Counted from the first letter of the stretch, positions 17,103-26,476 are shown. The stretch: 64,000 bases of DNA from Pedobacter psychrodurus (GCF_004331735.1 NZ_SJSO01000013.1:1-64000); one strand, 5' to 3'. Numbers and translations are program-made. Notes: generated from the letters alone by a model not told the origin.

Positions 17103-19544
17103 ATGAAAAAATCATTCCTATTACTAATACTGTGCTTCTTTTTTGTCCAAAATGGATTTGCACAAAGGCCAGGCAAAAACGAAAGTACTCAACAAATTTT
17201 ATTGCCAAATGGATGGAAACTGAGTCCGGCAGGGCATTCGCTGCAATTGGGCGATCTGCCTTTAAATATGCAGTTGAGTGCTTCGGGTAAATATATTGCC
17301 ATTACCAACAACGGACAAAGTACGCAGTCGCTGCAACTGCTTGATGCCAGAACAGAAAAAATTATCGATGAAAAAGTACTGAGCAAATCTTGGTATGGTA
17401 TTGCTTTTAGTAAGGACGAAAAACACCTGTATGCTTCAGGTGGTAACGACAACTGGATTTTGGATTTCAACATCCAGAACGATAAACTTGGCAAGAGCGA
17501 TACCATTAAATTGGGCCCGATCTGGCCGAAAGGGAAAATCAGCCCCGCGGGTATTGTGGTAAATAAAAATAACAGTAGATTGTATACTGTTACTAAAGAG
17601 GATAGTAGTTTATACATTATCAATCCCACAGAAAAGCAGATCCTGAAAAAAATTCAGCTTCCTGCAATTGCCTACAGTTGTGTTTTATCTGCCGATGAAA
17701 GTAAACTATATGTTTCACTCTGGGGTGGGAAATCTATTGCCGTTATCGATTTGGTATCAGAAAGTATCTCACAACGCATTCCTGTTGGCGATCATCCAAA
17801 CGAACTATTGCTTAATAAAAAAGGAAATATTTTATTCGTAGCCAATGCAAATGATAATACCGTTTCGGTAATCAATACTTCAAACAATAAGGTAATCGAA
17901 ACCATTGCTACTACACTTTATGCCACACAGTTAACAGGTTCTACCACCAATGGTTTAGCCTTAAGTACCAACGAGAAAACTTTGTACATTGCCAATGCAG
18001 ATAACAATTGTTTGGCCGTTTTCGATGTAAGCAAGCCTGGGGTAAGCCAGAGCCAGGGTTTTATTCCGGTAGGCTGGTATCCAACAAGCGTTAAGGTTTT
18101 GGGATCGAAAATTTTGGTTACAAACGGTAAGGGTAATACGCCTATGGCCAACCCTCAGGGACCACAACCGATTTCTAAAGTAGATAATAGTGGTTACCAC
18201 ATGGGCAGTACGTCCAATAGCAGACTGCAGTACATTGCTGGTTTATTTAAGGGAACGTTATCTTTTATTGATGCGCCAAAACCTGAGCAGTTGAAAGTAT
18301 ACACCAAGCAGGTATATGCCAATACTCCTTTTACCGATAAGCGGACTATTACTGCCGATGGTGAAGCTGGAAATCCTATTCCACGTAAACAAGGAGAAAA
18401 ATCGCCCATTAAACACGTTTTTTATATCATTAAAGAAAACAGAACCTACGATCAGGTGCTTGGCGATATGCCAAAAGGAAACGGCGATTCTACTTTAACT
18501 CTTTTTGGTAGAAAAATTACACCTAACCAACATGCCTTTGCTGAAAATTATGTGCTGCTCGATAATTTTTATGTAGATGCAGAGGTAAGTGCCGATGGAC
18601 ACAATTGGAGTATGGCCGCATATGCAACCGATGTGGTAGAAAAAACCTGGCCAACCAGTTATGGCGCGCGAGGCGGAAGTACCACCTTCGAAGGTGGTAG
18701 ACCGGTTACCTATCCTAAAGGTGGTTTTATTTGGGATTATTGCCAAAGGGCGGGGGTAAGCTACCGCAGTTATGGTGAGTTTGGCGATTATGGCAAAGCG
18801 AATATTAAATCGCTGCAAGGCCATATATGCACTGCTTCGCCGGGTTTTGATATGGATATTAAAGATCAGGTGCGGGTAGATGCCTGGCAGCATGATTTCG
18901 ATTCGCTATTGGTTGCAGGTGTTGTACCTCAGTTTAACACTTTAAGAATATCTAACGATCATACCAGTGGACAAAAGAAAGGAAAATACTCGCCACAGGC
19001 CGCAGTTGCCGATAACGATTTGGCTGTAGGCCGCATTTTGGAGCATTTATCGCACAGTAAAATCTGGAAAGAGTCTGTTGTTTTTATTCTGGAGGATGAT
19101 GCACAAAATGGACCTGATCATGTTGATGCACACCGTTCGCCGGCATATGTGGTTGGTCCTTATGTAAAAAGAAATACACCTGTTCATACGATGTATTCCA
19201 CTTCAGGATTTTTAAGAACAATGGAACTTATTTTAGGTCTACCGCCAATGAGCCAATACGATGCTGCTGCTATGCCGCTATACGAATGTTTTACGGCAAC
19301 GCCCGATTTTACGCCCTATAATGTGATTCAGCCGCTTATCGATTTAGATACACGGAATGTGGCGGTGAATGAGAGCAGCAGACGTTCTGAACTGTTCAAC
19401 TTTGCCAAAGAAGATTCGGCACCAGATTTAGATTTAAATGAAGTGGTGTGGAAATCGGTTAAAGGCGAACAATCGGTCATGCCAGCACCAAAGCGGAGTG
19501 CTTTTGTAATTCTCGAGAAGAAGAAAAAAGATGATGATGATTAG
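17103..19544 (+). CDS. YncE-like beta-propeller fused to alkaline-phosphatase-superfamily phosphoesterase
   Basis: 813 residues with a signal peptide (to about 20). Residues about 45-370 form a YVTN/YncE-type propeller with repeated units such as SKLYVSLWGGKSIAVIDLVS, ILFVANANDNTVSVINTSN and KTLYIANADNNCLAVFDVS. From about 435 a phosphoesterase domain begins (HVFYIIKENRTYDQVLGDMPKGNG, later VLLDNFYVDAEVSADGHNWS, VVFILEDDAQNGPDHVDAHRSP). It resembles PF04185-type enzymes such as phospholipase C and acid phosphatases. This bifunctional architecture is known in Bacteroidota, but its substrate is not established. It is last in the operon and followed by a strong terminator. Confidence 0.85.
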   Translation: MKKSFLLLILCFFFVQNGFAQRPGKNESTQQILLPNGWKLSPAGHSLQLGDLPLNMQLSASGKYIAITNNGQSTQSLQLLDARTEKIIDEKVLSKSWYGIAFSKDEKHLYASGGNDNWILDFNIQNDKLGKSDTIKLGPIWPKGKISPAGIVVNKNNSRLYTVTKEDSSLYIINPTEKQILKKIQLPAIAYSCVLSADESKLYVSLWGGKSIAVIDLVSESISQRIPVGDHPNELLLNKKGNILFVANANDNTVSVINTSNNKVIETIATTLYATQLTGSTTNGLALSTNEKTLYIANADNNCLAVFDVSKPGVSQSQGFIPVGWYPTSVKVLGSKILVTNGKGNTPMANPQGPQPISKVDNSGYHMGSTSNSRLQYIAGLFKGTLSFIDAPKPEQLKVYTKQVYANTPFTDKRTITADGEAGNPIPRKQGEKSPIKHVFYIIKENRTYDQVLGDMPKGNGDSTLTLFGRKITPNQHAFAENYVLLDNFYVDAEVSADGHNWSMAAYATDVVEKTWPTSYGARGGSTTFEGGRPVTYPKGGFIWDYCQRAGVSYRSYGEFGDYGKANIKSLQGHICTASPGFDMDIKDQVRVDAWQHDFDSLLVAGVVPQFNTLRISNDHTSGQKKGKYSPQAAVADNDLAVGRILEHLSHSKIWKESVVFILEDDAQNGPDHVDAHRSPAYVVGPYVKRNTPVHTMYSTSGFLRTMELILGLPPMSQYDAAAMPLYECFTATPDFTPYNVIQPLIDLDTRNVAVNESSRRSELFNFAKEDSAPDLDLNEVVWKSVKGEQSVMPAPKRSAFVILEKKKKDDDD

Positions 19545-19565
19545 GTTGCTAATCATCATCTCGCT

Positions 19566-19613
19566 TTAAACAAAAGGGCAATTTTCGATTAAGAAAATTG
19601 CCCTTTTGTTTAA
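19566..19613 (+). terminator. Strong rho-independent terminator of the phosphatase operon
   Basis: A perfect 21-bp inverted repeat (19566-19586 and 19593-19613) with a 6-nt loop and A/T-rich outer ends lies 22 bp after the stop codon. The A/T symmetry makes it bidirectional. Confidence 0.9.
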
Positions 19614-19682
19614 GAGTGAACGTCATTGCTTCCATGTGCTGTGTCTTCACAGAACATTTATTTGTCTCTATAAATTATATTA

Positions 19683-19712
19683 AAGATCTCTCCACTGCGG
19701 TCGAGATGACGA
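19683..19712. repeat. REP-like unit (agatctctcc...ggtcgagatgacg)
   Basis: A single copy of the unit also found inverted at 14956-15037 and in variant form at 54056-54112. It is followed at about 19760-19778 by a 'ccctcaggatgaca' fragment of the second repeat type seen near 14745, and at 19796-19811 by the small palindrome ccgatagctatcgg. Confidence 0.7.
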
Positions 19713-19904
19713 AACCTTGCATCCTGTCACCCTCACTCTAATATTTTTCTAAAAAGCTGAACCCTCAGGATGACAAAAAAGGATTTCCGCGGCATCCGAT
19801 AGCTATCGGATCAGGTTTAAATTGGTAATATTTGCTACTATTGAAGGTTGGTAAGCATGATGCAGATCGATGGATCGTATTCCAACATTGTGCAGCCCCA
19901 AATA

Positions 19905-20030
19905 GCATTGCCTACTGCGGCCACCTAAACCTGATGGCAGCGGTCCCGATTTAAGCACTATTCTTTTATTTTTTATTGTGTGCTTGCTTGTTTCACAGGT
20001 TTTATCAGGATTAAGCGAACAGCAGGGCAG
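19905..20030 (+). repeat. Long dispersed repeat, copy A
   Basis: This block shares a perfect 25-nt run (19978-20002) and a flanking match (19945-19958) with the reverse strand of 51592-51650, in the same order and at similar spacing. Similarity continues more loosely on both sides. The open frame overlapping it has no domain and is regarded as repeat-derived. The 583-bp gap 19545-20127 holds this, the terminator and the REP-like pieces, and no gene. Confidence 0.7.
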
Positions 20031-20127
20031 GATAAACTGAAATGCTACTGTATCTGATTTCCATAAAATGAAAATGATTCTCCTGCTTTCTGCCAAATTG
20101 CTTCGTGCTTCGCAATGGCGATTTTAT

Positions 20128-20616
20128 TTATAATTTCCAGTCTGCTCTTTCGAAGTGGCAAGTATAACCGTAAGGATTTTTCTGTAAATAATCCTGGTGT
20201 TCTTCTTCTGCGTTCCAAAAATCGGTTTCGGGTACTACTTCGGTTACAATTTTGCCTGGCCATTTGCCAGAAGCATCCAGTTCGGCAATTAATGCATTGG
20301 CGGTGTCTTTCTGTTCTTCACTATTGAAAAAAATAGCTGAGCGGTACGATGTACCCACATCATTTCCTTGTCTGTTGCGTGTGCTTGGATCATGGATCTG
20401 GAAGAAGTATTCTAATAATTTACGATAAGTTAAAATAGTTGGATCAAAAGTAACTTCAATGGCTTCGGCATGTGTACCATGGTTCCTGTAAGTAGCATTG
20501 GGTACATCGCCACCAGCGTATCCAACAACTGTTGAGATAACTCCAGGGTAATGACGGATCAGTTCTTCTACTCCCCAAAAGCAGCCGGCTGCAAGAATGG
20601 CTTTTTCAGTATTCAT
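20128..20616 (-). CDS. msrA: Peptide-methionine (S)-S-oxide reductase
   Basis: 162 residues with the MsrA active-site motif GCFWGVEE, catalytic Cys12. Conserved segments GYAGG, YRNHGTHAEAIEVTFDP and FFQIHDPSTRNRQGNDVGTSYRSAIF follow. A C-terminal cysteine (C153, in YGYTCHFERADWKL) probably serves as resolving cysteine. The enzyme repairs methionine S-sulfoxide with thioredoxin. No signal peptide is visible, so it is cytoplasmic. It stands alone with repeat-rich gaps on both sides. Confidence 0.96.
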   Translation of the reverse strand: MNTEKAILAAGCFWGVEELIRHYPGVISTVVGYAGGDVPNATYRNHGTHAEAIEVTFDPTILTYRKLLEYFFQIHDPSTRNRQGNDVGTSYRSAIFFNSEEQKDTANALIAELDASGKWPGKIVTEVVPETDFWNAEEEHQDYLQKNPYGYTCHFERADWKL

Positions 20617-20784
20617 ATATCTTTCCTTTTTAATTAAATAAAGGTACGACGAAGATGTGTAAAAGGAAAGTAAAGAAGGGGGCTACTTGTATGACTTCGT
20701 CGGCAAGTAATATGCCAATCAATAGGATAAATCGGTTCTGTATTAAAACTATCGATTTCAATTGGAGCGCAAGGCCTCTGTTAA

Positions 20785-20882
20785 ACAGGAAGTTTCTTCC
20801 CGTTTTACGCTTATACGCTTTCCCGAAAGTTCGGGATGCCCCGTTGCTGTAGGGTAACGCTGCAACCGGGGCTAGGTAGCTA
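20785..20882 (+). repeat. Long dispersed repeat, copy C (partial)
   Basis: It shares gtttcttcccg (20792-20802), a following cccgaa/ttcggg palindrome and the trailing ctaggt block (20872-20877) with the reverse strand of 51752-51820, in the same order. It appears to represent a different portion of the element than copy A. Confidence 0.5.
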
Positions 20883-20974
20883 AGACGGTTGTTTCATTTT
20901 GAGGTTGCAGGGGGCACAAGCCAAGGAGTTTTAAAGTCGCATTGGGAAGTTCTGATCGTGCGGTCGTCATGAAT

Positions 20975-21070
20975 CGTCATTGCGAGAAGGCTTTTCAGCG
21001 GACGAAGCAATCTTTATAGCAGGGATCATTAGCATGAAAGATTGCTTCGTCGTTCCTCCTCGCAATGACG
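20975..21070. repeat. Palindromic REP-like element
   Basis: The ends are cgtcattgcgag and ctcgcaatgacg, with the inner gacgaagcaatctt matched by aagattgcttcgtc, giving a near-complete inverted repeat of about 96 bp. A truncated relative lies at 8558-8603. It sits in the 671-bp gap between msrA and the S24 repressor; no gene is supported in that gap. Confidence 0.75.
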
Positions 21071-21287
21071 ATCCATCGCAATAAACTATCCCTCAGGATG
21101 AAGATTTATAATACAACACCTATATGCCTTTTTAAAATCTGCGAAAATCTGCTAATCTGCGGGAACCTTTTTTTATTTATTCCGGCTGATTTAAGATGAT
21201 AAGCGCAGAATCCAGTTGGCTGTTTGCAATTTTTAATGCCAGTCTACCATTAATCAATTTAGACAGTTAACCGATTAACCCACATCA

Positions 21288-21935
21288 TTAAATAACATTC
21301 CGCGTAATTTTTCCTTTGATGATATAAAGCGATTCTATGTTTTTTTTATCAATCACCGTATCGCCTTTAAAATTTGGATTTGAAGCACGGAGGATTAATT
21401 TGGTATCATCGGTGTGCTGAAAAATTAGTTTTATGGTACGTAGACTGTTACTATCTTCATCCGTCATCACCACATAAGCTTCGCCCCATTGTAGAATTTC
21501 GTAATTGGTAATTTCTTTTATGGCTATAATTTCGCCTGCGGCATATTTGGGGTACATGCTATCGCCATAAACCGGTAAATAAGCCGTGCAATCGTTAAAA
21601 GGGAGGTAATTTACCAGGTATTCTGCCCGTTGTTCTTCTACCAGGAGATCTTTAGCATCCGATAGGCTCATATCGAAATAGGGAACGCCCTCTTTGCTTT
21701 CGTTAACGCCTGGCTTCTTTTTAAAAAACGGTTCGCCCGTTCCGTTTTCAAGCCATGTTAAATTTACGTCGAATTTAAGTTCGAGTTTATCTTTAATCGC
21801 ATTGGATACATTGACTCTTTCTCTTAAAATATCCGATAAGGAGCCTTGCTTAATATTCAAAGCGGCTGCAAAATCTTTTTGAGTTTTAAATCTAAGTAAA
21901 TCCATTAAAGTTTTTAAACGCTCATTTTCATTCAT
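21288..21935 (-). CDS. HTH repressor with S24 (LexA/CI-like) peptidase domain
   Basis: 215 residues. The N-terminal HTH (about 5-65: TQKDFAAALNIKQGSLSDIL) is followed by an S24 self-cleavage domain with the Ser/Lys dyad S126 (YGDSMYPKY) and K169 (LRTIKLIF). The 43-residue spacing is as in lambda CI. Such repressors bind operator DNA and inactivate themselves upon RecA or other stress. No clear Ala-Gly cleavage dipeptide is seen in the linker (70-100), so self-cleavage is uncertain. It is divergent, across 100 bp, from a pair of unknown genes that it could control. Confidence 0.83.
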   Translation of the reverse strand: MNENERLKTLMDLLRFKTQKDFAAALNIKQGSLSDILRERVNVSNAIKDKLELKFDVNLTWLENGTGEPFFKKKPGVNESKEGVPYFDMSLSDAKDLLVEEQRAEYLVNYLPFNDCTAYLPVYGDSMYPKYAAGEIIAIKEITNYEILQWGEAYVVMTDEDSNSLRTIKLIFQHTDDTKLILRASNPNFKGDTVIDKKNIESLYIIKGKITRNVI

Positions 21936-22036
21936 AAACTAAATATGTTAATAAGTTTTATGTATAATTTATAGTTTAACTTAATTTGTTTTGCTAAATT
22001 CGTTAGCTAATATAATCATTTAAAAAATATACGGCT

Positions 22037-23215
22037 ATGGAAGGGAACTCAAATTTTAAAAAAGAAACGATGGTATTTATTGATGCCATTGAAAGCTTTT
22101 TTTTATCAAATGGTGTAGGCTATCATTTGAATTTTTTAAAAAACTGGTTAAACCCACCTCAAAACGAATTCGATTATTCGCCGCAAAAGCATCCTGCAAA
22201 ACTGTTGGGTTTTTACGAAAAACTGTTGCCGCTATTCGATTATTCGGATTTAATTTTTAATCGGAGTGAAACCGATATTGCTTTTGTAAAGGCTATTGAG
22301 GCCGATGAATGTAGTTTAGAACGCGAATCGGTTCTGCTTGAATATTGTCCGAAATTATTGAGCAAAGTGGAGATGAAAAACCCAAAACTTACCTTCTTAG
22401 CTATTTTTATATTCTTTCAATCGGATAACTATAAGTTTATTTACAAAGAATGGTTGTTGGCCGGATTGGAAAATAACCTCGATCTGGATTGGGATCAGTA
22501 TATTTTTCCGTTTTACGAGAATACCAAAAAAATGTTGGAGGCTTGCTGGCTCATCCACGAAAGGTTAATCACTAAAAATAGTTTTAAAAGTATCGATCGC
22601 TATTACCATATGGCCATGTTCGAAAGTACATCGCCTTTGGCTTTTGATCAGGAATTATTTGATGATCCATTTAAGGCAATTGAATTTTTTTTTAGTTTGG
22701 ATAACCTTGCAGGGCACAAAGCATACCTCAAAAAATGGTATAAAATTGCCTTATCAGAAGAGAACCGTGTAAGTGATGTTGCCGATTATTTTTTCCTTTA
22801 TAACCAGTTTACAAAATTGCTTAACACTGGCTATTTAATTGCAACCAAAAAACTAACTTATCAAGGGGCCTTGCCCGAGGGGTTAGTTACTACTAAAGAT
22901 CGCTTTATTGCAAGCGATGCGTATCATAAAGGCCTTTACGAAGTAAATACACTACCGGCCGAACACATCGAAAACCCTTATCGGTTTGTGGAGTCTTTTT
23001 TCGTTCCCGAAAAAATTAAACAGCTGCGTTTAGGTCTTTTAGAGTGGTTATATGCTGCGTTTAGTACCAGGAGCAGCATTAAACTGATGGATAAGGAATT
23101 TTTATTTGAGCAGTATGAAACCATGCTGATGATCATGGAGGCTTTTTTTCTGATGATCGGTAATCCTTCACTAAGTGATAATGTTAACGACGAAAGGGGC
23201 CATTATGCGGAATAA
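22037..23215 (+). CDS. Hypothetical protein, mostly helical, first gene of a pair
   Basis: 392 residues with no signal peptide, membrane span or family recognised with confidence. It is rich in aromatic and acidic residues and seems built of helical repeats: similar pieces recur around 'FFLS..VGYHLNFLKNWL' (22-40), 'FFFSLDNLAGHKAYLKKWY' (about 221-240) and 'FFVPEKIKQLRLGLLEWLY' (about 324-342). This hints at three internal repeats, each opening with a short aromatic motif. The gene overlaps the next by 11 bp and is divergent from the S24 repressor. A distant link to RteC-like proteins was considered but not supported. Confidence 0.7.
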   Translation: MEGNSNFKKETMVFIDAIESFFLSNGVGYHLNFLKNWLNPPQNEFDYSPQKHPAKLLGFYEKLLPLFDYSDLIFNRSETDIAFVKAIEADECSLERESVLLEYCPKLLSKVEMKNPKLTFLAIFIFFQSDNYKFIYKEWLLAGLENNLDLDWDQYIFPFYENTKKMLEACWLIHERLITKNSFKSIDRYYHMAMFESTSPLAFDQELFDDPFKAIEFFFSLDNLAGHKAYLKKWYKIALSEENRVSDVADYFFLYNQFTKLLNTGYLIATKKLTYQGALPEGLVTTKDRFIASDAYHKGLYEVNTLPAEHIENPYRFVESFFVPEKIKQLRLGLLEWLYAAFSTRSSIKLMDKEFLFEQYETMLMIMEAFFLMIGNPSLSDNVNDERGHYAE

Positions 23216-24032
23216 ATCATTAAATCTTAGCCATAGTGCCTTAAAAGAAGAAACCGTAATGCGCTTATTAAAGGGCATTACAGCTGCGGTACCCATTCAA
23301 TATATTTATCTTCATACCAGCTTTTTTGCAGGTAAAGCGGTGCAAGAAATGCTGATTATGGTTTCGTTTAAACATGTGCGCATTTTAAACGAGTTAACAC
23401 CAGTATTAAATATTGTATTTAACGGGCAAATGGAATTTACTTATCGGGTTTTCCATGTGCACGAGGTTGAGCAGACTTTGCTAGCGGGGAGTTTGTTTTT
23501 TTACTATGCCACTGCAGCTCAAAATTGCTTATTTAGTAAATCTGGAAGTTTTCTGGACTGTGGTGCACCTAGGCTCATTGCAGATCGGGTTAGCAGCACC
23601 TATCAATGCGAAACTAGTAAAGCCAACAAATTTTTATCGGGAGCCAATTTCTATTTTAAACAGCGAAATTTCGAATACTGCACTTTTATGTTGCACCAGG
23701 TTTTCGATTTAATGTACCGGGCCATTGAAGTTTTGGTCATGGGAAAGGATAAAAAAACGCATCGCATTAAAACCCACCAACAGTATATTAAAGCTTATGT
23801 AAAGCAGCTTTCTGAACTATTTAATCATGATGAGGAAGAGCTTTGTCTGTTGCATTTGCTTGATGAGGCTTATCTGGCTGTTCGGTACGAAAACAATTAC
23901 GAGATCGGTGAACCAGATGTGATACGCATGCTTGAAAAAGTAGATTTATTATATATTGTTGCAGAACAGGTTTATCAGGGAATTATGAATAATCATTTTG
24001 ATCAGCAGGTTGCTGAAATGCGTATTGGTTAA
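23205..24032 (+). CDS. HEPN-domain-like protein, second gene of the pair
   Basis: About 275 residues from the ATG at 23205, chosen because a purine-rich gaaagggg lies just upstream (unusual for this lineage) and the start overlaps the previous stop region, implying coupling. The C-terminal half resembles HEPN domains: a long helix LSGANFYFKQRNFEYCTFMLHQVFDLMYRAIEVL, then GKDKKTHRIKTHQQYI and a final helix. The N-terminal half might be a degenerate nucleotidyltransferase-like fold (IYLHTSFFAGKAVQEMLIMV) but lacks the GS..D motif. HEPN proteins often act as RNases or substrate-binding partners; the usual R-x4-6-H motif is not clear here. Confidence 0.65.
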   Translation: MRNKSLNLSHSALKEETVMRLLKGITAAVPIQYIYLHTSFFAGKAVQEMLIMVSFKHVRILNELTPVLNIVFNGQMEFTYRVFHVHEVEQTLLAGSLFFYYATAAQNCLFSKSGSFLDCGAPRLIADRVSSTYQCETSKANKFLSGANFYFKQRNFEYCTFMLHQVFDLMYRAIEVLVMGKDKKTHRIKTHQQYIKAYVKQLSELFNHDEEELCLLHLLDEAYLAVRYENNYEIGEPDVIRMLEKVDLLYIVAEQVYQGIMNNHFDQQVAEMRIG

Positions 24033-24151
24033 TCGTTACTGGTAAAATTACTGATGAGCTAGCAACCACTATTAAATTCTGTGTGCTTTATTCATTGTCA
24101 TTATATTTTTTATCGTATTTATTTGCACTACTCCATTGATCGTATCTCGGA

Positions 24152-25030
24152 TTAAGGTTTGCTCCAGCTAAAATCCATAAAGCTTACATTGTTTTTGCGC
24201 GAAGAACTTACCGCAATTCCGCTATCAGCACTATCGGTAAAGGTGAAACCTTCCAATTCATCAGCTTTGTCCGTATCAATTACTGCTAAAACAGTTTCAT
24301 GTCCACTTGAAATGGATTTATCCAGATCAAGAAAAGTTAACCGCCATTTACGCCCCTCAATCTGGTTCTGGATTAACACCAGTATACCTTTATCGGCAAT
24401 CCAATGTAGGTTTTGTACCCATGGCGAGCAGGTAAATTTTTTATAAAGGACTCCCTTTTCGCTGGTTTTATTGGCTTTTGATAGTGCTTTTGGATCATAC
24501 AAGCGAACTTCATTTGCTTTATTGCCATAATCGGCTGTTGCCACAAACCATTTGCCTTTGTAATTTACATATTCGGGCCGTGTACCTTGTATGCATGCAT
24601 CATCTTCAATGGTTTTAATCAGGTTTCCCTCCAATGTTTTGGCTTTTAAAAAACCTTCCCAGTTAACGCAGTTGATTACCGCTTTCCAAACCGTGCCTTC
24701 GGCATTTTGCCTTACCGAATTACCCACAAATGTTGGTAAACCTCTACGGTATGCGATACCTGTAGGATGTTTGATAATGTTCTCTCCCTTTACTGTAAAT
24801 CTATATTCCTTATTTTGATAGATTAATGAGTCTTTTTGGAGTTGATATTCACGCATTACACCAACTTCTCTATCTCCATAAAGAAAATACCGCCCATTCT
24901 GGTAAGAAATTCCCTGGCAAGCCCCTAGTGAATCAACTGTAATATTTTTGGTGATCTTTCCATCTGTTTTATTGTATCTGGCTACAAAAAACATGACGAT
25001 CAACAATAAAATTGGATTTAATGTTTTCAT
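24152..25030 (-). CDS. Secreted hypothetical protein, probable beta-propeller
   Basis: 292 residues with a hydrophobic N-terminus (MKTLNPILLLIVMFFVA) suggesting export. The mature part has strand-rich repeats (QGISYQNGRYFLYGDREVG, NLHWIADKGILVLIQNQ, WRLTFLDLDKS, LEGFTFTDSADSGIAVSSSRKNNVSFMDF) reminiscent of phytase-like or SMP-30-like propellers. No catalytic set was identified. It starts 3 bp beyond the stop of the YdcF-like gene on the same strand, so the two are co-transcribed. Confidence 0.65.
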   Translation of the reverse strand: MKTLNPILLLIVMFFVARYNKTDGKITKNITVDSLGACQGISYQNGRYFLYGDREVGVMREYQLQKDSLIYQNKEYRFTVKGENIIKHPTGIAYRRGLPTFVGNSVRQNAEGTVWKAVINCVNWEGFLKAKTLEGNLIKTIEDDACIQGTRPEYVNYKGKWFVATADYGNKANEVRLYDPKALSKANKTSEKGVLYKKFTCSPWVQNLHWIADKGILVLIQNQIEGRKWRLTFLDLDKSISSGHETVLAVIDTDKADELEGFTFTDSADSGIAVSSSRKNNVSFMDFSWSKP

Positions 25031-25033
25031 AAA

Positions 25034-26281
25034 CTAAGGATCTAAAGGTTCATCAAAATCAATCTGTAAAGAAGCTGTATTTAAGTAGAATTCAGATTCT
25101 GTATCGCTTATACGTTTTCCATTTTTGTAAGGATAATAACCGAGTTCTTTTTTGCAACGCTCGGGCAGGAGATTGGTAATGCTGTAGCTTTGCGACCTTA
25201 CGGTACAGGCCAAACCAGGTTTATCAATTGGCATACCGTACCTAAACATCAGCCTAGCACAGTTGCGCAGATTGGTGGTGGTATGGCGGGCATGTGGCTC
25301 CATAATAATGGCACTTTCAGGTATTTGGAGCTTCTCCATTAAAAATTTCTTCATTTCGTACGCTTCGCTAAACTTGGTTTTATAAGGGTGAACACGTCCG
25401 CCAGATACCACAATAAATGGTGCTTTACCCTTTTGGTATTGTATGGCCGCTAACCGACAACGGATCATCCCACCAGGACTTAGTGCAACTTCCTTTTCTT
25501 CTGGGCCAGCACCTGGTACTAAAATCACACTATAAGGGTATTTCTTCCAATCTGTTTTTTTGATCTGGTTAATGGCTGCCAGGTTTACGCCCTTAACCAT
25601 TGGCTCATAATCGGCGGCATCATTCCGCTCATTCAGTTCCAAAGCTTCAAGTGCAAATTGCATGCTAGGCTCAAAAAACAGATTATTATTGCTTTGTAAT
25701 GCTAACGAAGCACTGGCTGCTGTAAGTTCTGCAAACGCTTTGTCCTTTAAGCTAAAGCTGATGGAATCTATCTTAGGATAATTGGGTTTATTCCCTTCCA
25801 CATACACGCCAATGGTATAATTAACAGCATTGGCATCTTGCTCCCAGGCTTTAACCAAAAGCGTTTTGTGTTGTTCTTTGGCAAACATGGCATAACAACC
25901 TGAGGGGATGAGGTGGTTTTTTACCAAATTTCCCAATGGATTATTTTCTGTATAAAGCAGGGCCAAACGGTTCCCAATACTGGCTATTTCCTCATTGGTA
26001 AATTTTAAAGCCTTGGCGTAACAGGCAATATCTGTTTTGCAGGTTTTCACCGCTTCATTTACCTGTGCCGTTTTTAGTTTGTAGAGGTTATTCAGCGCTG
26101 TATCTGTGCTCAGTATTTTGCGTAGCTCGGGCAGTTGCTGAAAAAGGCTAAGCAGGTAATAATTTTTGTACTGTACCTCATTTCTGGTCTTGATGAGCTG
26201 ATAAGACTGCATGGGCACATCCTGTGCAAATAAGCCCTGGCAAAACAGGCAGAACACTAAAAACGGGTAGAGGAATTTCAT
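25034..26281 (-). CDS. Secreted YdcF-like (DUF218) protein
   Basis: About 415 residues from the ATG at 26281, giving a clean signal peptide (MKFLYPFLVFCLFCQGLFAQ); an earlier ATG at 26305 adds eight residues. Residues about 245-385 carry the DUF218/YdcF Rossmann-like domain: VILVPGAG, CRLAAIQYQKGKAPFIVVSGGRVHP, EAYEMKKFLMEKLQIPESAIIMEPHARHTTTNLRNC. The N-terminal half is helical with no known domain. DUF218 proteins bind nucleotide-like ligands or act in envelope metabolism (SanA/ElyC), but no activity is established for this architecture. Confidence 0.8.
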   Translation of the reverse strand: MKFLYPFLVFCLFCQGLFAQDVPMQSYQLIKTRNEVQYKNYYLLSLFQQLPELRKILSTDTALNNLYKLKTAQVNEAVKTCKTDIACYAKALKFTNEEIASIGNRLALLYTENNPLGNLVKNHLIPSGCYAMFAKEQHKTLLVKAWEQDANAVNYTIGVYVEGNKPNYPKIDSISFSLKDKAFAELTAASASLALQSNNNLFFEPSMQFALEALELNERNDAADYEPMVKGVNLAAINQIKKTDWKKYPYSVILVPGAGPEEKEVALSPGGMIRCRLAAIQYQKGKAPFIVVSGGRVHPYKTKFSEAYEMKKFLMEKLQIPESAIIMEPHARHTTTNLRNCARLMFRYGMPIDKPGLACTVRSQSYSITNLLPERCKKELGYYPYKNGKRISDTESEFYLNTASLQIDFDEPLDP

Positions 26282-26468
26282 TCGAAAAGTTTTAGAAACA
26301 AACATCGGGTTTAGGCATTAAACAAAGATTAACATCATGTTATCTCTTTCGGAAGATTAAAACGGGGTAGTAACATCATTATGGTGGATTTAACATTGAG
26401 TTAAAATAACCTCTCCAATATGCATTAAGAGTTAATGCAAGGGATACATAGTGTTAAAAGTACACCTC

Positions 26469-26476
26469 TACTTTTG
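26469..26476 (+). promoter_or_regulatory. Possible -7 box upstream of first susC
   Basis: TACTTTTG fits TAnnTTTG within the 320-bp divergent gap. The start codon lies 59-128 bp downstream depending on choice. No -33 box is evident. Confidence 0.35.

Noticed and set aside
19803..20096. 97-residue minus-strand frame
   Set aside because: It overlaps repeat copy A and shows no family features.
14956..21070. CRISPR array
   Set aside because: The repeats are palindromic, few, irregularly spaced and in both orientations, with no regular spacers and no cas genes.
22037..23215. RteC-family assignment for the 392-residue protein
   Set aside because: Only general helical, aromatic-rich character is shared; the characteristic C-terminal 'tYlD..YF' type motif was not found.
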